Below the pieces are notes generated by a model. The model was given only the letters and a program-made list of their open reading frames with translations. It had not been told where the DNA came from and did not search any database. The translations under genes and the position numbers were made by a program. From Lachnospiraceae bacterium (GTDB lineage Bacteria > Bacillota > Clostridia > Lachnospirales > Lachnospiraceae), in assembly GCA_003489085.1 (NCBI GenBank), contig DNJM01000067.1:1-5579 (forward strand): 5,579 nucleotides of DNA, in the 5' to 3' direction. Below are positions 5,493-5,579 of the stretch, piece after piece (the first letter of the stretch is position 1; every line of letters starts with the position of its first letter).

Positions 5493-5579
5493 ATGATAAA
5501 CATTTTAATCCGCTATCTGGGAATTAAAACCAAATTATTAGAGCCAATCAAGACAGCCATCGACGAAGTCACTCCGCCC
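5493..5579 (+). CDS. Probable D12-class DNA adenine methyltransferase, 5' end only
   Basis: Only the first 29 codons are in the window; the frame is open to the edge. The ATG is preceded by GGAGG (5481-5485) at seven bases, and a good promoter lies upstream, so this is a real gene start. The peptide IRYLGIKTKLLEPIKTAI resembles the N-terminus of Dam/D12-type N6-adenine methyltransferases, where an (R)Y(L/I)G-x-K-x-KLL-x-x-I segment contributes to the S-adenosylmethionine pocket. The catalytic DPPY motif would lie beyond the edge, so activity and any restriction partner cannot be judged. The assignment rests on one short motif. Confidence 0.6.
   Translation, partial: MINILIRYLGIKTKLLEPIKTAIDEVTPP

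Overview
The window looks like chromosomal DNA of a low-to-mid-GC Firmicute, most likely a gut Clostridia / Lachnospiraceae-type organism. This rests on the protein families (split mannitol PTS IICB, MATE exporter, flavodoxin-ferredoxin fusion of the 'EFR1' type, Rrf2 regulator), strong AGGAGG-type ribosome binding sites, sigma-A-like promoters, and codon usage. The family assignments come from reading motifs, not from a search.

Layout from left to right. (1) 18-1424, minus: mtlA, the mannitol-specific PTS IICB permease, without a IIA domain. Its promoter (1504-1533) and a 14-bp palindrome in the leader precede it. (2) 1541-1675: a compact termination zone of three hairpins on the minus strand, two of which belong to a tandem 42-bp duplication. 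It separates mtlA from the genes upstream. (3) 1676-3971, minus: a two-gene unit, a MATE-family exporter followed 4 bp later by a GNAT acetyltransferase. The acetyltransferase has one complete streptothricin-acetyltransferase-like domain and a second GNAT domain that appears to have lost its catalytic middle in frame. (4) 4058-4819, minus: a flavodoxin-like/2x[4Fe-4S] ferredoxin fusion. (5) 4820-4953: a divergent regulatory region with two copies of a 19-bp inverted repeat, TGTAA-N9-TTACA, one over the -35 and one at the transcription start of the ferredoxin gene. (6) 4954-5403, plus: an Rrf2-family repressor, the obvious candidate to bind those sites. (7) 5493-5579, plus: the first 29 codons of a probable D12-class DNA adenine methyltransferase, running off the right edge.

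How the genes work together. Mannitol uptake is its own unit, with the rest of the operon (probably mtlR, mtlF, mtlD) expected beyond the left edge. The MATE and acetyltransferase genes look like a co-translated export-plus-modification pair, suggesting but not proving drug or xenobiotic resistance. The Rrf2 regulator and ferredoxin form a divergently transcribed regulator/target pair. For three genes (mtlA, MATE, GNAT) I chose a start inside the longest open frame, because the Shine-Dalgarno sequence overlaps or lies downstream of the longest-frame start codon.
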